Shown here: piece after piece, positions 60,460-64,000 of the stretch | How positions within the stretch are numbered: the first letter of the stretch is position 1 | Layout: each line of letters starts with the position of its first letter | Source: Nonomuraea maritima | Lineage (GTDB): Bacteria > Actinomycetota > Actinomycetes > Streptosporangiales > Streptosporangiaceae | Direction of reading: 5' to 3' | Length of the DNA: 64,000 nucleotides | Assembly (NCBI RefSeq): GCF_900100395.1 | Contig: NZ_FNFB01000002.1 | Location: 433,074 to 497,073 of the forward strand | Made by a program: the position numbers and the translations under genes | The notes under the pieces: model-generated | Told to the model about the DNA's origin: nothing | Databases searched by the model: none | What the model saw: the letters and a program-made list of their open reading frames with translations, nothing else

Positions 60460-61446
60460 GTGAGACCGACGATGAAGGACGTCGCCTCGGCGGCGGGCGT
60501 GGCGCTCAAGACCGTCTCGCGGGTCGTGAACGGCGAGCCCGGCGTGCATCCCGAGACCGCCGAGCGCGTGCGGGCGGCCATCGACCTGCTCGGCTACTCC
60601 CGCAACGAGAGCGCGCGGGTGCTGCGCAGCGGGCGGACCGCGACGATCGGACTGGTCATCGAGGACGTCGCCGACCCGTTCTACGCCGGCCTGAGCAGGG
60701 CCGTCGAGGACGTCGTCATCGAGCACGGGTGCCTGCTGCTGAGCGGCTCGTCCGGCGAGGAGCCGACCAGGGAGCGCGAGCTGGTCGAGACGTTCTGCGC
60801 CCGGCGGGTCGACGGGATCATCGTGGTGCCCGCCGGCGACGACCACACGTACCTGCGGGCCGAGCTGGAGGCGGGCACCGCCGTGGTGTTCGCCGACCGG
60901 CCGCCCGGGGCGGGCATCGACGTCGACACCGTGATCGTCGACAACGCCGGCGGCGCCGCGCGGGCGGTGCGCCACCTGCGCGAGCACGGGCACCGCAGGA
61001 TCGCCTTCCTCGGTGACGACCCGGCGATCTTCACGGCGGCCGAGCGGCTGCGCGGCTACCGCGAGGCGCTCGGCGAGCTGTACGACCCGGCTCTCGTGTC
61101 GATGCGGTCGCCGTCGCCCGCCGGGGTGCGCGACGACCTCGACCGGCTGTTCGCCCTGGACGACCCGCCGACGGCGCTGTTCACCGGCAACGGCCGCTAC
61201 ACGATGACGACGCTGCGGGCGCTGCGGGGGCGGCGGGTGCCGCTGGTCGGCTTCGACGACTTCGAGCTGGCCGACCTGATGGAGCCGGGGGTGACCGTGG
61301 TGGCCCAGGACCCGGCGCGGATGGGGAAGGTGGCGGCCGAGCTGCTGTTCCACCGGCTGCGCGGCGAGGGCGGACCGGCCGAGCGCGTAGAGCTACCGGT
61401 CAACCTCATCGTCCGCGGCTCCGGCGAACTGCCCACGCCCCGCTGA
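60460..61446 (+). CDS. LacI family transcriptional regulator
   Basis: This is a 328-residue LacI protein. The HTH is MKDVASAAGVALKTVSRVVN (residues about 5-24), and the hinge helix is ARVLRSGRT. The sensor domain keeps TIGLVIEDVADPFYAGLSRA, RRVDGIIVVPA and GFDDFELADLMEPGVTVV, with the usual final DP near PARMGK. GTG 60460. It is divergent from the MFS gene, with only 68 bp between. It probably regulates that transporter. Confidence 0.92.
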   Translation: MRPTMKDVASAAGVALKTVSRVVNGEPGVHPETAERVRAAIDLLGYSRNESARVLRSGRTATIGLVIEDVADPFYAGLSRAVEDVVIEHGCLLLSGSSGEEPTRERELVETFCARRVDGIIVVPAGDDHTYLRAELEAGTAVVFADRPPGAGIDVDTVIVDNAGGAARAVRHLREHGHRRIAFLGDDPAIFTAAERLRGYREALGELYDPALVSMRSPSPAGVRDDLDRLFALDDPPTALFTGNGRYTMTTLRALRGRRVPLVGFDDFELADLMEPGVTVVAQDPARMGKVAAELLFHRLRGEGGPAERVELPVNLIVRGSGELPTPR

Positions 61447-61449
61447 AAG

Positions 61450-61509
61450 GGACACTCCCGCGAACTGCCCGCGACCCTCTGGAGGCGGACACTCCCGCGA
61501 ACTGCCCGC
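61450..61509 (+). repeat. 23-bp direct repeat, two perfect copies (37-bp spacing)
   Basis: A 23-bp sequence ending GCGAACTGCCCGC occurs at 61450-61472 and 61487-61509. A third, partial copy (GGCGAACTGCCCACGCC) lies in the coding end of the LacI gene. It looks like a small duplication of the regulator 3' end. Confidence 0.75.
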
Positions 61510-61515
61510 CCGTTC

Positions 61516-62706
61516 TCAGAGGAGGACGCGGGTGGCCGGTGGGCGGAGGACTCCGGACAGGGCGAGGGCGGTGAGGACGCCAAGTGCGCCCGCGACGGCG
61601 ATGGCGTGAGCGGGCGCGATCAGCTCGCCCAGCGCCCCCACCAGCGCCGCGCCGGCCGCCTGCCCCGACATCAGGCCCGTCGTCTGCAGCCCGAACGCCT
61701 GCCCGCGCACCTCCTCGGGAACCGCGTCCAGGAACCTGCGCTGCAACCCCAGCTGGTACGCCAGCCCCGCCGCCGCCGTCCCCGCGCACACGGAGGCCCA
61801 GGCGATCCCGGGCGAGAGCGTGAACCCCAGCCACGGCACCCCTAGCAGCACGGCGAGCGGCAGTGACAGCCGTTCGCGCAGGTCAGGCGCGGCGAACCGG
61901 CCCACGGCGAACTCCCCCACCGCCATCCCGAAAGCCGCGACGGCCAGCACGATGCCGCCCTCCCCCTTCCCTCCCGCGTACGGCACCACCATGGCCTCGG
62001 CCCCCGCCATGCACGCGCACGGCAGCCAGACGGCCAGCAGCAGGCCGCGGACCCGCCCGTCGGCCAGCAGCCGCCGGTTGACCCGCAGTGTCTGGCGCAC
62101 CGCGCCGGTGCCCGACCTGCCCCGGGCCGGCCGGTGCGGCAGTCCCAGCCGCAGCACCAGGCCGGCCACGGCGGACAGCAGGCCGGTGGTGGCCAGCGCG
62201 CCGTCCGGCCCGGCGAGGGCGAGGAACGCGCCGCCGACCGCGAGGCCCGCGATCTGCGAGACGGCCGAGGCCACGCTGAGCGCCGAGCGGCCCAGCACGT
62301 ACGCGTCGCCGGGCAGCACCTCGGGCAGCAGGGCCGTACGGGCGGAGGCGAACACCGGCGAGAACAGCCCCGTGGCGAGCACCAGCGCCAGCATCGCCCA
62401 CACCGGCAGCCCCGCGAAGGCGAGCAGCAGGCACGTGACCGTCCTGACCACTTCCCCGGTCACCATGAGCGCCCGCGGCGGCAGCCGGTCGGCCAGCGAG
62501 AGCAGGAACATCCCACCGAAGACGTACGGCAGCCACCCGGCCATGTACGCGGCAGCGGACAATCCGGGCGACCCGGTTCTCTCGTACACGAGCACCGACA
62601 GCGCCAGCATCTTGACCGCGTCGCCGACGATCATCAGCGCGAAGCTGCCGAACAGCACGCGGAACTCCTTGACGGCGAAGACCTCGCCGAACGTCGCGTT
62701 CTTCAT
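61516..62706 (-). CDS. MFS transporter
   Basis: This is a 396-residue 12-helix major-facilitator protein. Landmarks are FGSFALMIVGDAVKMLALSV, RTGSPGLSAAAYMAGWLPYVFG and a later QAFGLQTTGLMSGQAAGAAL. It resembles the enterobactin-exporter-like and macrolide-efflux-like MFS groups. It is divergent from an ArsR-type regulator with a shared palindrome in the 64-bp gap. That suggests drug- or metabolite-responsive efflux. Confidence 0.9.
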   Translation of the reverse strand: MKNATFGEVFAVKEFRVLFGSFALMIVGDAVKMLALSVLVYERTGSPGLSAAAYMAGWLPYVFGGMFLLSLADRLPPRALMVTGEVVRTVTCLLLAFAGLPVWAMLALVLATGLFSPVFASARTALLPEVLPGDAYVLGRSALSVASAVSQIAGLAVGGAFLALAGPDGALATTGLLSAVAGLVLRLGLPHRPARGRSGTGAVRQTLRVNRRLLADGRVRGLLLAVWLPCACMAGAEAMVVPYAGGKGEGGIVLAVAAFGMAVGEFAVGRFAAPDLRERLSLPLAVLLGVPWLGFTLSPGIAWASVCAGTAAAGLAYQLGLQRRFLDAVPEEVRGQAFGLQTTGLMSGQAAGAALVGALGELIAPAHAIAVAGALGVLTALALSGVLRPPATRVLL

Positions 62707-62745
62707 GGGTCCGATGGTGCGGACGACCCATCAAAGCAGCGATTT

Positions 62746-62761
62746 ATTCGGATATAACCGA
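62746..62761. promoter_or_regulatory. Operator between divergent MFS and ArsR genes
   Basis: TTCGG-ATATAA-CCGAA is an inverted repeat centred 17 bp from the ArsR ATG and overlapping a TATAAC -10 box. It probably serves the ArsR-type protein in controlling both promoters. Confidence 0.6.
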
Positions 62762-62770
62762 AAGGTGTTG

Positions 62771-63763
62771 ATGGCGATCGAGGTCGTGCCCCAGGACCTG
62801 ATGGCGAGCAGGTTCGCGATCTCACCGCTGATCGAGACCATGCACGCGCAGTGGGTGCTCGCCGGGCGCTACCGGGCGGGCGCGCACCGGGAGTGGGCGC
62901 GGCGCTGGCGGGAGACGTACCGCGGGCTCGTGCGGGAGTACCCCGTGCTGCGGGCCGCGCCCGCGATCAGCGGCAACAGGGGGGCGGACAACGTCGACTT
63001 CATCGCTCCTCCCCCGACGGCCGTGGACGTGCCGTTCGAGGCGGAGCTGGCCGCCATGCGGGCCACCCCACCGGAGCAGGCGCACGCGGAGATCTCCCAG
63101 GTGCTGGCCGTCCGCCCGCCGGTGCCCGCATGGGCGCGCGACCTGCTGCTGAGGCCGGACGTGGTCGACCTCTTCGCGGACGCGTACGCGGCGGTCTGGG
63201 CGGAGATCATCTCCCGCGACTGGCCGCGGCTGCGAGCGATCCTGCAGCGCGACGTGGCGCAGCGCGCCGGACAGCTGGCCGCGTACGGCTGGCAGGCCGC
63301 CCTCGAGGACCTCGACCCGCGGGTCCGCTGGCGGGCCGAGGGCCTGATCGAGGTCGAGATGACCGCCGCCAAGCAGGTGCGGCTGGGCGGGAAGGGGCTG
63401 CTGTTCCTGCCGTCGGCGTTCATGACGGACATCGCGGTCTACGCGGAGGACGCGTGGCCGTACGCGTTGATCTATCCGGCGCGCGGGGTGGCGGTGCCGC
63501 AGCCCGCGCCCGGCGGGCTCGCGGAGCTGGTGGGGCGCAGCCGCGCGCGTATCCTCGCCGAGCTCGCCGTGCCCGCCACCACCACCCAGCTCGCCGCGGT
63601 CCTCGGCCTGAGCCCGGGGACGACCAGCGAGCACCTGTCGGCGCTGCGCCGCACGGGGCTGATCGTGGGAACCCGGGTGGGCCGAGGCGTCCGGTACGCC
63701 CGCACGCCCCTCGGCGACGCCCTGACCGCCGGACCGCCGGTGTCAGGACTCGCGGCGCAGTGA
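62771..63763 (+). CDS. DUF5937/ArsR-type HTH regulator
   Basis: This 330-residue protein has a large N-terminal domain of the DUF5937 kind (ISPLIETMHAQWVLAG...). A C-terminal winged helix of ArsR type follows (RILAELAVPATTTQLAAVLG, TTSEHLSALRRTGLIVGTRV). ATG 62771 has AAAGG; GTG 62765 is another possible start two codons up. The layout, with a palindrome between it and the MFS gene, points to local transport control. The ligand domain is not recognisable beyond the family. Confidence 0.88.
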   Translation: MAIEVVPQDLMASRFAISPLIETMHAQWVLAGRYRAGAHREWARRWRETYRGLVREYPVLRAAPAISGNRGADNVDFIAPPPTAVDVPFEAELAAMRATPPEQAHAEISQVLAVRPPVPAWARDLLLRPDVVDLFADAYAAVWAEIISRDWPRLRAILQRDVAQRAGQLAAYGWQAALEDLDPRVRWRAEGLIEVEMTAAKQVRLGGKGLLFLPSAFMTDIAVYAEDAWPYALIYPARGVAVPQPAPGGLAELVGRSRARILAELAVPATTTQLAAVLGLSPGTTSEHLSALRRTGLIVGTRVGRGVRYARTPLGDALTAGPPVSGLAAQ

Positions 63764-64000
63764 CGACAGACCCCACAACTCGGCGATGCGCCCGTCCCGC
63801 ACCCGGAAGATCTCCAGCATGGTCGGCAGTTGCCCGGTAACGCCGTGCACACTCGTACGGACGGAGGCCCTGTCCCCTTCGACGATCATGTCCTCGACGA
63901 CGACCCGGACCTCAGGGAACGCCTCATGGAACCGCCGCCACGCCTGCGCGACGCTCTCCGGGCCGGCCTTGCCCAGGGGGTGGCTGTAGAAGTCGGCCGT
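63743..64000 (-). CDS. SnoaL/NTF2-like protein, C-terminal part (cut by window edge)
   Basis: The last 85 codons are visible in the minus strand. The residues TADFYSHPLGKAGPESVAQA, then RRFHEAFPEVRVVVEDMIVE, VRTSVHGVTGQLPT and EIFRVRDGRIAELWG are typical of SnoaL-like or ester-cyclase NTF2 folds, including polyketide cyclases and generic hydratases. The N terminus lies outside the window. The stop overlaps the 3' end of the ArsR gene by 21 bp (convergent). Confidence 0.85.
   Translation of the reverse strand, partial: TADFYSHPLGKAGPESVAQAWRRFHEAFPEVRVVVEDMIVEGDRASVRTSVHGVTGQLPTMLEIFRVRDGRIAELWGLSSLRRES

Overview
The window is about 71% G+C. It has dense actinobacterial gene structure: frequent ATGA/GTGA overlaps, GTG starts, and several promoters of the TANNNT-N6-ATG leaderless type. 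The gene set (SecA2-type translocase, ANTAR/PAS/PP2C phosphatase, Ser/Thr kinases, poxvirus-type topoisomerase IB, GPGG small membrane protein, SigA-like -10 boxes) fits a filamentous actinomycete. A Streptosporangiales or Nonomuraea-like chromosome is my guess, but I cannot prove the genus from this sequence alone.

Layout. 1-0.4 kb: 5' end of a RelE/ParE-like toxin gene and a tRNA-Lys(CTT) with its terminator. 0.5-3.5 kb: a MoxR AAA+ ATPase coupled to a VWA protein, then a NERD protein. 3.6-7.7 kb: a TetR regulator and a convergent, translationally coupled operon of three acyl-CoA dehydrogenases. The regulator and the operon share an operator sequence. 7.8-11.2 kb: small metabolic genes (GNAT, two VOC proteins, a DMT transporter, a PRC-barrel protein). 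11.0-12.1 kb: an EamA exporter preceded by a candidate leader-peptide attenuator with a Pro-Pro-Pro run. 12.2-14.4 kb: SecA2. 14.4-23.5 kb: mixed housekeeping and stress-type genes (nucleotidyltransferase, DUF417, GPGG protein, PP2C phosphatase, phosphoesterase, BON protein, topoisomerase IB, SDR, ChaB, DUF6458, P-loop kinase, GNAT), with a decayed transketolase fossil at 21.3-21.6 kb. 23.6-30.8 kb: a 1147-residue pseudokinase/WD40 membrane protein tail-to-tail with an active Ser/Thr kinase, then an RSH-like HD hydrolase, a DUF4429 protein and a secreted protein.

30.8-50.1 kb is the most interesting catabolic block. A GntR regulator lies with a gamma-glutamyltransferase-family enzyme and an SGNH hydrolase. 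An aconitase paralogue and an ornithine-type aminotransferase face away from each other. All are tied together by copies of the palindrome AGGTTATAACCT. Next comes a MurR/RpiR regulator with its own repeated GTAGT...CTAC sites. It is divergent from a nine-gene operon: a five-gene dipeptide/oligopeptide ABC importer, an isopropylmalate/isocitrate-type dehydrogenase, a succinate-semialdehyde-type dehydrogenase, a cupin-ABM fusion and an alpha/beta hydrolase. A serine beta-lactamase-like hydrolase and a CopD-like membrane protein follow. The substrate is not evident. My inference is uptake and breakdown of a small amide, peptide or polyamine-like compound to keto acids and semialdehydes.

51.3-55.3 kb: a second tRNA-Lys(CTT), a nucleoside hydrolase, an 860-bp gene-free stretch with two G-rich minisatellites and two hairpins, OsmC, an orphan flavin-reductase NAD-binding module and ApbE. 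55.3-64 kb: a holin-like protein behind degenerate repeats; a LacI regulator divergent from an amidohydrolase-cysteine dioxygenase pair; an FhuF-like iron-sulfur protein with a CynX-type MFS transporter; a second LacI regulator; an MFS transporter divergent from an ArsR-type regulator with a shared operator; and a truncated SnoaL-like gene at the right edge. I saw no intact transposase, integrase, CRISPR array or biosynthetic gene cluster.
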